Made by a program: the position numbers and the translations under genes. Below are positions 13,787-25,685 of a stretch of 64,000 bases of DNA, piece by piece. Source of the stretch: Tetrahymena elliotti 4EA (lineage: Eukaryota; Ciliophora; Oligohymenophorea; Hymenostomatida; Tetrahymenidae). Each line of letters begins with the position of its first letter. Position 1 is the first letter of the stretch. Where the stretch lies: contig JH720350.1 of NCBI GenBank assembly GCA_000231825.2, positions 366,760-430,759 of the forward strand, given 5' to 3'. The notes below the pieces were generated by a model, which saw only the letters and a program-made list of their open reading frames with translations, did no database searches and was not told the DNA's origin.

Positions 13787-13996
13787 ATGATTAATCAAGA
13801 ATAAGTAAATGAAAGAGTCAAACAAATTAAAATATTTTAAAAATAAAGCAAATAAAATAGTTAAAACTTACATTTTTTAAGTAAACTAAATGAACTTATT
13901 TATTAGAAAATTAATGATTTTAAATTAATAAAACAACAAAAACTAAACTAGAAAATAGTAGGTTTTAAAATTACAGAAATGTGTAAAAATCTATGA
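13787..13996 (+). CDS. 69-residue ORF just downstream of the kinesin motor
   Basis: An ATG at 13787-13789 opens a 70-codon frame ending at TGA 13994-13996. The product is Lys/Gln/Asn-rich and coiled-coil-like, with a segment SKLNELIYQKINDFKLIKQQ. It begins only 48 bases after the kinesin stop and lies in another frame. It may be a chance frame in 3' untranslated sequence. It may also be an extra kinesin C-terminal segment reached by a splice or frameshift I could not identify. The amino-acid texture matches the kinesin tail better than random AT-rich DNA. Confidence 0.3.
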
Positions 13997-14603
13997 GTAA
14001 TAAATAAATAAAATTAATATAAATTAAATTAAAAAAGTATCATATTTCAATCTATTTCACTTTATATTAAAGTAAAACTTAATAAATTATTGTTTTAATT
14101 TATTTTCTCAAATCAAATTTAGGATTTTTTGATAAATATTTGTGTTAAATGTGATTAGTAAATGTAAAAACAGAAGAAAATAATTCATTGACCAATTAAA
14201 AATTTAATAAAAGACAGCCAAATTAATAATGGTTATACACTTTTAAATAAATTTACCTCTACTTAAAGTAATAAATGAATATTCTTACTTTTTAATTATT
14301 TCAAATTAAAGTTAGAATATTTTAATAGTAGTGTAGAAGTGTAGTAAAATGGAAATTTTTTTCCAAAATTTTATTAATAAAAATTTAAGTGAATTCTCAT
14401 TAAAAGATAATTAAAAATTAACTTTTGAAAAGATTTAATTTAAAAAGTGTTTTTTGTTTTTTAAAAAAATAACTAACTCTAAACTCAAGTACAACTTGAT
14501 GCCAAACACATTGGTATTTTTCTGTGCCTATTATTTTTCATAAATAGATAAATTTAACGAGTGATTAAATATAATATTTTTCAATTAATTTTATTGAGTT
14601 ATC
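13997..14603. other. Convergent intergenic region
   Basis: This lies between the 3' ends of the plus-strand kinesin and the minus-strand lectin-like gene. It is AT-rich with several TTTAATAA-like stretches that could serve in 3' processing on both strands. No gene or structured RNA was recognised. Confidence 0.5.
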
Positions 14604-17329
14604 TCAATATTATTATTTTTTTGGAGATAAAATCTATAAATGAGGGTTTGTAGGAGATAAAGGGTATTAGCTGTGTTAATAAATATTTTAATCAGGAATA
14701 GGTAATTTAAGTTTAGATTGTAATTAGTGATCTTTTATCAGGATAGAGTCATTTAATATTGATTGATCTAAATTTAAATTAGAAATTTCTTCTTAAGGAT
14801 CTGTTATAATAATTGGTTCATGGATTATTATATCTCCTTCTCCTCTTTTATGTCTTTCTTCTCTTTCTTTAATTCTCATATCAATAAATTCAGCTAAAGC
14901 TCTTTTTTTAAGCCATATCTTTTAACTGAAGTAATATGTCCATCTCATTAGGAAAGGTATAAATATTACCAATGCTACTGCCAGCAAAACAATAACTACC
15001 AGTAATGCTATATCAATACTTGAATCGTTTGATGAAGATTTTGTTTTACACATACCATTTTACAAAGTTCTATCATTATTACAATAAGTACACTCATACT
15101 GAGATGGCCCTGAGCATAACTTACCTTTAAATTTTAAAATAATATAAAGGAAAATATTAATTTTTTAATAAATAATTCCTAAATAATAGAATTATTACAT
15201 GTTGAATCACAATTTGAGCATAGAGATGTCTAAATATTACTATAATAACCTTCTTAACATATACAAGCATTTGAAACTAATAGTCTTCCGCTTTAGCAAA
15301 TCGAACAAGTAGTCGAATTAAGACATGTATCGCAATAAGGAATGCAAGCTTAATATTGAAATTATATTAATATTTTTTTTAAATTGAAAATATTTTATTT
15401 TACTAAGCTTTGCATTTTAAATACAAGAATTATTGGATTCATAATATCCTACTGCACATAAGCATTATTTTCCTTGAACTAGTTATCTGTTTTATTTACT
15501 ACTACATGTCAAGCAGTCTTAGTCAGTACCGCCACTACATGTACTACAACTATAATGACATTAGCTACATTAATTTTTTGTCAAATCATCATAGTAACCA
15601 TCAGAACAAATGCAAGCTCCATCTATAAGCTAGTATCCAGTCTTACAAGCAGTACATTAATTTTAGTCACCAGTGATACATTTGCTGCAATTCCTATGGC
15701 AACCTATAACAATAAAAAATAACTTAGAATACAAAATATATACACATTTTATTTTAAATTAAAAGTATAATATTTAAGTTAATTATTTTTAAAAAATCTA
15801 CTTGGACAAATTTCAAATACTCCTTGATCCCAGTATCCTTGAGGACACCCACAATTTGTTGATAATACCCTATTAGCAGTACAGCTTTAGCAATTATCAG
15901 CACTGTTTAAACAGGTTTCACATTTATAACTGCATTCTTTTTGTTTAAAAAATAATATTTTTTCTTGAATCAAAAAATTTATTTACATTCACATAATTGC
16001 TAAGGTGTTGCCCCTTAAAAGTATCCCTAGGCACATGCACATATTCCATTAGAGAGAATTCTACTTGGATAAGGACAAGAAGTACATTAACTAGAACTAG
16101 GACCTGAGCAAGATTAACAGCTGATATCACAATTCGTGCATATTCCTTAGTAGTTAACAACTTAAGAAAAAGTATTGAAAGGGCATGTAGCAGTACATAG
16201 GTAGTTTTATTGAAGGAATTCATTTGTTGGACATCTTTTAAGTAAAAAAATGATCCATGGTACAAAAGTTTCATAGTTTCTAGTTCCTGAAGTAGAACCT
16301 ATTTGAAATTGATATAGATTGCCTTAGAAAACTGGTGCTTAAACATTAACCTCTACTATAACATCAGGACCAAGGAGGGGAGTAGTAGGATTGAAATTAG
16401 CTAAATCTAATTGATTTATTCCATAAAAAACTTTAATTGCAGTTTAATTTGTATTGAGTTGATCAGTGTAGAAATTCCAATAACTATATAGCAGAGGATT
16501 TGCTCTAGCATCGTTATTAGGTTAAGCAGCTAATAAATTGTTTGATGTTTCTATTCCCCAAAACGAAATAAATTGTACTTATGCATAAGAGAGGGAACAT
16601 AGTAGATTAGTTGATAGTGTATGTGTAAATTGGGTAAGTGAAATTTAAGATATTTCTGCTTTGATTATAAACCTTTTATCAGCCCCACTTTGCATAATAA
16701 ACCCAGTAATGAAAGGATAAACTACAGGAATCTATGTCTTAGTAAGAGTGAAAGATATCTAATCATCTTTAATAAATAAAATTATATTTATTTGTTGTTA
16801 ATATATATTCAAAATACATAATTTCAGTGTAAGAATAAATAACTTTACTTATATATCTATAGTTTGATCCAGTTGTTAATGAAGATAAAGTTGTAGAAGT
16901 GTATTATTTGCTCTAAATTTCAACATTCGAGATGATAGTAGCTAAATACTAAACGTTTAATGTAGCCAACTTATTATTTACTGAATTTTATTAGCAACTG
17001 ACTAAAATTGCAAATCCCTATACAGTGATGGCTGTAGCAATAACAGAAAATCCCAATAAATTTTAATTTGTTCCTTAGATTTAAACAACCCCTAAAATAA
17101 CCTTGGGAAGGACATCAAATCTTTATGCGAAAGTAACAGGAACTGAAAAAGTTTGAGGAGAAGTTGCTGCCTAGCATGCATTTATATTTGAGCCTGACAA
17201 TATGCTAACTGTTTAAATCTAAAGTACTCTTGGATCATTTTAATATGTAAATGGATCAGCATCAACAAAAATATCATTCATAATTATTAACGTTAATAAC
17301 GCATGCACAATCTAAACAAACTTTTTCAT
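14604..17329 (-). CDS. Type I membrane protein with H-type-lectin-like and Cys-rich repeats
   Basis: ATG is the complement of 17327-17329 and TGA the complement of 14604-14606. An N-terminal signal peptide (MKKFVQIVHALLTLIIMNDI) precedes two ~120-residue beta-rich modules. The first holds FSVPVTFAQRFDVLPKVILG and LGFSVIATAITVQGFAILVS, the pattern of H-type lectin domains common in ciliates; the second is similar. They are followed by several furin/growth-factor-receptor-like cysteine repeats (C-x2-C-x3-C-x2-C type, e.g. CDISCQSCSGPSSSQCTSC). One membrane span, IDIALLVVIVLLAVALVIFI, precedes a ~100-residue charged cytoplasmic tail. Several introns split it (e.g. 16767-16848). Such proteins are typically surface or secretory-pathway receptors (inference); no ligand can be deduced. 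The span and orientation are well supported, while the internal exon borders in the Cys-rich part were only partly resolved. Confidence 0.82.
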
Positions 17330-18290
17330 GGTTGAAAGATATTTATGACTAATCTTTTCTACTTAATATGATATATTTTAATATTCTTAAAAGTAAAACC
17401 TTTTAGTAACTTGAATTGTATTTGTCTATGTTTCTTTGTTTTGAATTATATTATTCAATAAGTTGTGAAATAAATGTATCAATTAATAAATAATTCAGGT
17501 TTCTACTAATTTATTAGTTGAAAAAGTAATTACTACCAATAAATATGTTTTTGATTTTCATATATTTTTTTACTTAATTTAGAAAATATTTAATGGTGCC
17601 TGCCTAATTTATTCAAAAATATCATAATTTTTATGATCTCACAAATCTTATGGTAATCTAAGAAAGTACATGATAATCTTTTAGCTCATTTTTACCATTA
17701 AATTCTTATTAATAATCAATACTATATTTCCTTTAATTTTTCACTTGATTTTCTTTATAAAAAATAATCACCTTATTACATCTATCAAAAAACATTGTTT
17801 TATTAGCTAATGAATACCAAAATTCAATCCTAAAAGTATCAAATTAAGTCATTATTTTAATTAAAAAAATATCATTGGCAATTAAAAAATTAAGAATGTT
17901 CTTTAGTTGTTTTATAGATATTAGAATTATTATTAAAGTATGTAATCAATTTAACTTACTTTTCTAAGGAAATAAATTAAATAGNNNNNNNNNNNNNNNN
18001 NNNNNNNNNNNNNNNNNNNNNNNNNNNNNNNNNNNNNNNNNNNNNNNNNNNNNNNNNNNNNNNNNNNNNNNNNNNNNNNNNNNNNNNNNNTGTAATTTTA
18101 ACTTTTTAAAAGTCTTAAACTAAAAAATTGTTAACTTATTACTCTTTTTCTTTAAATTCTTTTAAAAAGTAATTTAATGAATTACTTAAAAAAATTATAT
18201 TAAATTTGATAAAGATAAATAATATGTAATACAAAATATGTTATCACTTACTATATATTTAAATAATAAGAATTAATAATTTCAATCAAT
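17330..18290. other. Intergenic region containing an assembly gap
   Basis: This AT-rich stretch lies between two minus-strand genes and should contain the promoter of the lectin-like gene (start 17329). It is interrupted by 106 Ns at 17985-18090, so small features may be missing. Nothing coding was recognised on either side of the gap. Confidence 0.5.
17985..18090. other. Assembly gap (run of N)
   Basis: 106 undetermined bases. The flanks are both AT-rich non-coding sequence and do not show an obvious shared repeat, so the cause of the gap cannot be read from the sequence. Confidence 0.99.
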
Positions 18291-20141
18291 TCACTTTTAC
18301 ACGGAGTCATTATCAAAGTCTGTTATACATGATGTTTGATTTTCTTAAACAGTTTACTAACTTTTATCTTCGTTTAAATCTGAAATGATTTGTTCATCTT
18401 ATTTACTTTAAGCTTCTTTTAATATAAAAAATTAATTTTTAAATTTTGGATTTGAAATAATTATTTTTAAAAATCAAATAAATTTAGAAATTTTACTTTA
18501 TTCTGTTTAAAGAACCTCAAAGCTAGTTATTGACTATTATTTTTTAACTTCCAGGATTTGCTAGTTATTCTCACAATAAATACTTTATTAAACTTCGGAA
18601 TCTCTTACATTATTTTTAGATTCTTAGTTGGAAAAAGTTTAGTCTTAAGTATCAGACTATAGCTGAGTTGGACTTGAAATTAAATTTTAAGTGTCAGGCT
18701 TATTTATTAAGTTTTGTTAATTATCAGACTCTTTTTTGTCTTGAGCTTTTTAAAAAGTATTGACTTCTTCTTTTTTTGTGAAGGTTTATACTTCTTTAGA
18801 ACAAGCAGAAGAATGAGGAGAAAATAAATACTTTGGTGGGGTAAAAATACTATAATTTAAATCTAAGCTTTTATTATTATCTGATACATTTTATTTATTT
18901 GAAAGCAAGTTATCAAAAATATTTCTTAATGCGCTTTATTAGCTATTTGATTTTACTTGTTCATTCAGAAGAGCTTCATTTTATAGATTCGGTTAAGCAA
19001 TTTGACTTGAAACTGATGGTTTGTTTTATTCTACTAAAGATTAATTTTGATCAGGTTATTTCAATGATTGAGTTGACTATTCCTCACTTTTATTACTTAA
19101 CTCTGAGATTATTTCAATTTATTCAGAATTTTTACTTAAAAATTATTCTTTTACTTCTTCTGAGTCATCAATAAAGTTGGAGAAATCAATTTGCTTTGAA
19201 ACTTTTTATTTATTCTATTAATTAGAGTGAATTTGATCGATGTAACTTTTAAAATCATTTTTTTGTGTTGACTGATCTTATTTATTTGCTATTTCTTATA
19301 GATTGCCTGAAATTTTAGGTTTTTGATAAGACTTAGGCAAAATATAAATATTGTGTGTGTTTTGTAATTGTTATAATTCTATTAAAAATACATCATCTTA
19401 TAAATCGATTCTTATCTATTCTAGATTCATATTTTTCAGAAGGACTATTTCAAAATGCTCTGCTCTTTATTAAAAGATTTCTATCATAAAATCTTCCACA
19501 GTCATTTCCAGATTTTTAATTGAAAAAATATGTTTTATTCCCATAAAGTAGTAAGACAGGAATATATTATTATTACTACTGTAGGGAGATTTTTGTTGGA
19601 AGTATTCTAGTTTATTAGGATTCTTACTTAAGTATTTTGAATTCAATGAATTTTCATTTTTTTATACAGTAACTATAAGTTCAGTTTAAGTAGATACCTC
19701 ATTTTTATATGACTTCAAATGTCTCCTAATATTACTTAAAATTTCATAAAAAAAAAGTCTAATCTCTTAAATACAAAATTCGCTTTGTAGGGATAAGATT
19801 GATATAATATTTTAATAATTCTGATCGCCAATAGATTTTTAGTTTGAGCTAAACATAATAGGATGAAAATCTAACTCCAAAATACTTCTTGTTTGTGATT
19901 ATGGCTGACCAAATAACAAAATATTTTTGTAGTAACTTATCTATCTTTACAAAACCTAGTCATATAAAAGGTAATCATAGTATTAACTTCTGATCTAATA
20001 ACAACTTTAATTTTTGTCAAATTTTTCTTTAAGAATACTTCTTTCATCTGAATTTTCCTCTAACCGCTTCTCAAGCTTAGTCAACTTCTATTTTACAGTT
20101 GCCTCTTGCCACTTATCTTTTACACTATTATTTTGCTACAT
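18291..20141 (-). CDS. Unrecognised 589-residue Gln/Ser/Asn-rich protein
   Basis: Two exons fit exactly: 18497-20141 and 18291-18415, with a GTAAAA...AAAAG intron at 18416-18496, giving 590 codons ending in TGA. The N-terminal ~70 residues are charged and coiled-coil-like (KLTKLEKRLEENSDERSILK). Residues ~70-320 look globular, with LLFGQPQSQTRSILELDFHP and a Leu/Ile-rich part (SYYFMGIKHIFSIKNLEM). The remainder is Ser/Gln/Asn-rich and probably disordered. No signal peptide or membrane span is evident and no family is recognised. The ATG chosen (complement of 20139-20141) follows a GGT and sits near a possible splice donor, so an upstream exon cannot be excluded. Confidence 0.78.
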
Positions 20142-21448
20142 ACCTTATCTTCAATCTATGAAATACTTATCTTTAGGAAATTAATTAAGTTATTAAATAT
20201 TTAATATTGCTAACCCCTTTAGATCTTTATTCTAATAACTCCTGTCTACAAGAATATTAAGATAAATAAATTATCAATTATTTCATAATCTAAAAAGAAA
20301 AGAAAAAATAAGATAGAGCAATCTCTTTATTTATTTTTAAGAGAGGATTTTTTTATTTTATTTATCTTTATAAAAAGCTGCAAATCAGTTTAAATATTGT
20401 TCTTTAATAAATATATGCTCTTCTATTTAAGAATACCAACACAAAATAAATAGTTAGTCAAATTTTTTGTTTGATATTTTTTTAATTATATATTAAATTT
20501 ACTATGTATCATATTTACAATGATAATCAGCAAACAGAAATAAATAAAAAAATGGCCAATCATCAAATAGAAATAAAATTTTTTATTTTAGGTATTTAAA
20601 ACTAGTATTATAAATTTTTTTCAATCTTATTTTCAAATAGAATGATGAAGATGATTTATGCTAAAATAAAATTAGTATTTTTATTTCAATATACTTTATT
20701 CAATCTTATTTTCAAATAGAATGATGAAGATGATTTATCCTAAAATAAAATTAGTATTTTTATTTCAATATACAAACTCATATAAAAATGAGAGAGCTTT
20801 GATTTATCTTACTTATTTGAATAAATTTATTATGAACTAAAAAGTTATTATTTTAAAATCTTAAATTGATTAAAAATGAATTTTTACTATTCAATAAAAA
20901 ATATTTTAAATAATTTCATTTCAAAATACCTAGCCATTTAATTTTTAGATTGCTTTATTTTCTTTGATTATCAATCTGAACAATCAAATCTGATATTTAT
21001 CTAATAAAGAAATTAAAAATAAAATATTATTTTTTTGAATAAATTTGAATTCATTTATTTTTATACTGATGAATCATTTTAATGTTAAATCAATCTATTA
21101 TCTTAGTTTTTATTATTATTAATATTAGTTAAGTTAATTAAATTTTATAAATTAATTGGCACAAAGAAAATAAACAAAAAAAATGAATTCGTTTGTTTGT
21201 AATAAAACACATTGATTTTATAAAAAAATCTAAAACTATTCTTTCATATTAAAAGAAAAAAAATCTTAAAAAAAATTAAATGCCTTTTTAACACTAATAA
21301 TAGTCAATTTTTACCTAAAGTGTGTTAACCTAGCTAAAGTGAAAATTTTTTAGAAATAATAAATTGATTGATTCAAAACAAAAGACAATTAAACTAAATT
21401 TTAATTAATATTGTTAAAAATAAGTAGAATAATTATTTAAGTAGAATC
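20142..21448. other. Divergent intergenic region with a tandem repeat
   Basis: This AT-rich region lies between the minus-strand gene starting at 20141 and the plus-strand channel-like gene starting at 21449. Its only clear structure is the 74-base tandem duplication listed separately. No coding segment or RNA was recognised. Confidence 0.5.
20621..20773. repeat. 74-bp tandem direct repeat (two copies)
   Basis: Copies at 20621-20694 and 20700-20773 are separated by 5 bases and differ at one position (G versus C in the TTTAT-CTAAAA part). Near identity in non-coding DNA implies a recent duplication or active homogenisation. Each copy contains AATGATGAAGATGATTTAT, which has no recognised function. 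Confidence 0.95.
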
Positions 21449-24400
21449 ATGTCAAATAATACAGACAGTGAATCAGAGGAGCACTTTTAAGTTAAATTAG
21501 CAGGTATAAATAAAAGATCATACTATGATGTTGCTTTTAAAGTAGATTCTACTGTACTCAGCTTAGAATAAGAGGATTAAGATTCTTAGATTGGTTGCTC
21601 TGCTTTAAGTATTAAACAAAAGCAAAGAGTGATGAATCAATCTATAAATAAGCACTCAATTTATGATTAATTATCATAAAGTAAATTTATTTTATTTTGC
21701 TATTGAATGATGACTAGTTTCAACATTGATTAAAATATATTTTTCCAATTTGATGAGTTTGTTTATCTTACTTAACTCCAAGCTTGAGTTAAATATTTTC
21801 TAATATAAATAGATCTCTAGAACAAATAACAAAAGGGTGAAGAAAAAATTGAAGAATATTCTTAGAGTGACAAGGCAAATAATAATATTTATGAAAGCTC
21901 TATGAATGAATAAAGTTATTTTTCTAAGCAAAGCTAAAGCAACAATCTGCTTTAAATGGGAAAATAAACAATAGTTATGGAAAAGCATAAGAACTTGAAA
22001 CAACTTTTAGATAGCAAAAAATCAATAATGTAATTAATTAATTTATTACTCTTTTATTCAAGTATTTACATTTTTATTTAAGTTAACTTTGCTTATTTCA
22101 TTTATTTTGATAAAAATCATTTTGTAATATTAACATCATTTTCTTAATTAAGATAAAAACTGTTATTACTTTACTATCTTTTCTTATTTTTATTTAAAAA
22201 AGAAAGTGATAATAATAAATGTATTTATTTAACTTAAATTTTACCAATTATTCATTCAAAAGCGATATAATTGATAATTTTTACAAGACTTAAATCATCT
22301 ACAATATAATCAAAATTTTATTTATTTTTACTCATTGGAAAAGCTTTTTAATTTACTAATTATTTAATTAAAAGAAATTAATAATAAGCGCGATATTAAA
22401 TTTCATTAACGTTTATTTCATTTAAAAATAGATAAATCTAAAAAAGGGGTGTTTCATTTGTAAAAAGACATAAGAAATCAGTAATTGATCAAAAAATAGA
22501 TGTTAAAACAATAATCCAAAAGACAAACCCTTTATTTTAGAATTTCATAAATAAATACACATTATTTGGTAGATAAAAATAGTTTAACGATTAAAGTAGG
22601 ATCCTTTTTGGTGACTCCACTGATGGCTTTTGTTATTTAAAATAAATCCATAAATTTAGCTTTTTGCTAGTTTTTTTAGATTATTTTAAACAGTTTTTAC
22701 TCCTTATTGAAAAGATTTTTATAAAAATTCTGTAAAACCTTCCTCTGTTTAATCCAGAAAATAAATTTAGAATATTCATTAATGTATTAATTGTTTGTTA
22801 CAACTGCTTTTTTTTGATGACTATCTCGTTCACAATATTTTTTAAGGCAGATTTGGGTTCATACTTTCATTTATTTAACAATATTGCAATCGTAGCATGG
22901 GTCTCGGAAATGTTGTTATAAATGAACACAGCAACATATCATGATGGTGATTTTATTACAGATAGAAAGACTATTTTTAGAATATATCTGAAAGAATATT
23001 TCTTATTTGAATTACTACCATTAATATTTGAAGGTAAGTCATCATCAAATGCAATTATCAACACTTTACTACATTTTCCATTGTTACTTAAGCTTAAAGG
23101 GATGTCTATCATTTTAGTTAAATTAGAATTCTTAATCTTATAGCACCTGAGAAAACCTTAAATTATGTAAATTTGTAAATAATTATTACAAATTTTATTG
23201 TTAATTCATTTGATGGCTTGTTCTTATGCTAGCTTTGGTTTCTTTGAAAAGGATTTCTTAGATTTACCCTACAATTGGATTAGCTAAAGTAAACATTTTA
23301 CAATTTTTTAAAATTTAAAACAGAAATAAAAACTAGGTAAATTGCTGTAAATAAATAATAATTGGTGGGGTACTTATTTTGAGGCATTACTTTGGGCTTT
23401 TTACACTATGGGTAACTCATATTCTTCTTCTATTTTTTCAGAGTATGAATATGCATTTACATCGTTTTGGATGCTTATATCATCAGTACTATTTGCATAT
23501 AATATAACAACTCTTGGAAATATTCTATAAGACATAAACTCAGCTCAAGAAACTTATAAAAAAGATTTAAATCTCTTGAACAGATACATGAAGAGAAAGA
23601 AAATAGATATGTAATTTTTTCAAAATCAAAATTAAAAAAATAAATAAATAAATTTTAATTGATTTAGAGAACTTTAGAGAGAAATGAATTCATATTTTGT
23701 GAGATAATATGAGCAGGATTCATCAGCGAATTTTGAAGCTGAAAAAGAAGCTCTAAAAAAATTAAATATAAATATGAGGAATAAGCTGATTGTTGAATCG
23801 AATAAGCATATCCTAAAATAATTTTCTTTTTTTAATGCTTTTTCTCAGCAGACATTACAAAATATTTACTAAATTATGGAAGAAAGAATTTTTCTAGAAG
23901 GAGAAATAATAAAAACATTTGATTAAAATTCAGCTGATCATTTTTTGTATCTGATACTAAAAGGAAGTGGTAAATATAAAAACTGATTGTCTTAACAAAT
24001 TAAAAAGAATTTTAATTAAAAAGTTTAAATCATTCAATACCCCAAAGAAGGGTCAAAAGCAGAATGTTCTTAGTAATTTTAGTAAATTTCAAAAAAATAA
24101 AAATATTTTTTTAAAAATAAAAAATAAATATTTTTAAGAAATAAAGGAGCGAATTCTGGGCAAAATGAAGATGTTAATTTAAGTAAACTTTAAAACTTTT
24201 AAGTTATAAGCACGTTAAAAGAAGGAAATATGTTTGGAGAATGCGAATTCTTTTCTAACTAAGTTTTTCCTTATTATGTACAGGCGTGCTAAAAAGTGTT
24301 TGCAATAAAAATATCAAGCTATAAATTTTAGGAAATTATAAAATAAAACAAAAAAGATTTTCATAAGTTTATGGAATTAAAATCTAGAATTTAATTCAAT

Positions 24401-25685
24401 GAACAGATTAATCTGATTAATAGCTTTTGCTTAATTTGTAAGAGTAAAGAACATTAATTTGTGAATTGCAATTAAGTTCATTTTTCAGTTCCACCTAACT
24501 TTTTAATTCCTAAGCATAATTTTTCAGTTTGCTAGAAAAGAGAAATTTATAATAGAAAAAGATAAAAAGGTTAAAAATATATTATTGAATTTATTTAAGA
24601 ATAAATTGATTCAAATTTATATTAAGATAAAGAAGAATTTTAATCTTTAGAATCTGATTTAGAAGATGATAAGACTTCCATTTTCAAATCTGAATACTAA
24701 TAAGCTTCAAGTTAAAATAGCGTTTCAAAAAATTCTAGGATAGATGAATAATCTAAATAATCTAGCTCACCAAATTCTCAATTAGATAATTAAGTAAAAT
24801 ATATATACTCTATTCTATTATTTTAACTTTTTTTTATCTAAAAAATTCCTTTTTATATGAAAAATGAATAAAAACTCCTTATTTTTATAATGTTAAAAAA
24901 AAAGGAAGAAATCTAAAAACTTAAAAATATTGTTATCATTTATTTTTACAAAAATTTTTAAAATACAGTTTGCTGAGATATTGAAAAGTGATGTGCTAAA
25001 TTAGATAAAAGCTGCCCTAACTAATTTGAATGGTAAAAGGATGAGTATACGTTAGAATATCAATCAAATTAAATATTGTTCAAATTAAGAAGTTAAAATG
25101 AAAAGTAACGAAAAATTTGAAATTCCTGTTAATAATGAGCAGGGAAAGTTATCTTCCATCTTAGAGGATAATTAGAAAAATAGTGAAAATAACCTAGGAG
25201 ATTTGCTTCCATAGTAAATAAGTAATTGCTAGATAATGTGTACTCAGACTTAAACAAATAAAAGTGCTAATTTTATTCCTAGTTTGAACAAAATAACCAA
25301 ATCAAAATAATTAATAAATTAGCTTTCAAAAAAAGAAAGTTTTTAAGAAACTGAAAAGCAATAAAATTTTATGGAAATAAAAAACTAAATTAATATGAAT
25401 TCTTAAGAAAGCTCTTATTTACGATTAAAAACTGTTAATCAGCAAGCAGGATAGACATAACATATATTGAAAAATCAAGAGTCTTTATTCCATGAACATT
25501 AATTTTTAGAAAATTTAACAACTAGATAGTGGAATGGGTCTATAACATATTGGAGCTTTGATAAATTAACAAATTTTGTATTTTATTACCCTTAGCATAA
25601 CTTCATAAATATTTTAAAAAGTTTTAACAAAACAAGGGAAAAAAAGTTGTTTGGAATAAATAAAAGAAGAATTACAAATAATTGA
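21449..25685 (+). CDS. Cyclic-nucleotide-channel-like membrane protein with atypical pore
   Basis: Seven exons fit in phase: 21449-21680, 21813-22029, 22432-23288, 23337-23610, 23668-23969, 24024-24793 and 24969-25685, giving 1122 residues. After a ~250-residue hydrophilic N-terminus come S1-S5-like spans (about residues 260-430). A P-loop/S6 region follows: EALLWAFYTMGNSYSSSIF, then MLISSVLFAYNITTLGNIL, which matches S6 of ciliate CNG-type K+ channels. The selectivity-filter position reads TMGNSYSSS instead of TVGYGD. A C-linker and a CNBD-like fold follow (ILKGSG, FGECEFF), but the phosphate-binding Arg of cNMP-binding cassettes is not visible. Next comes a CCHC zinc knuckle (C-x2-C-x4-H-x4-C, residues ~762-775), then a Ser/Glu/Gln-rich tail. 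It is likely an auxiliary or non-selective channel subunit of the cell or ciliary membrane (inference). Confidence 0.85.

Noticed and set aside
20500..21440. Transposon or IS element in the AT-rich spacer
   Set aside because: No transposase-like frame, terminal inverted repeats or target duplications; only a short tandem repeat is present.
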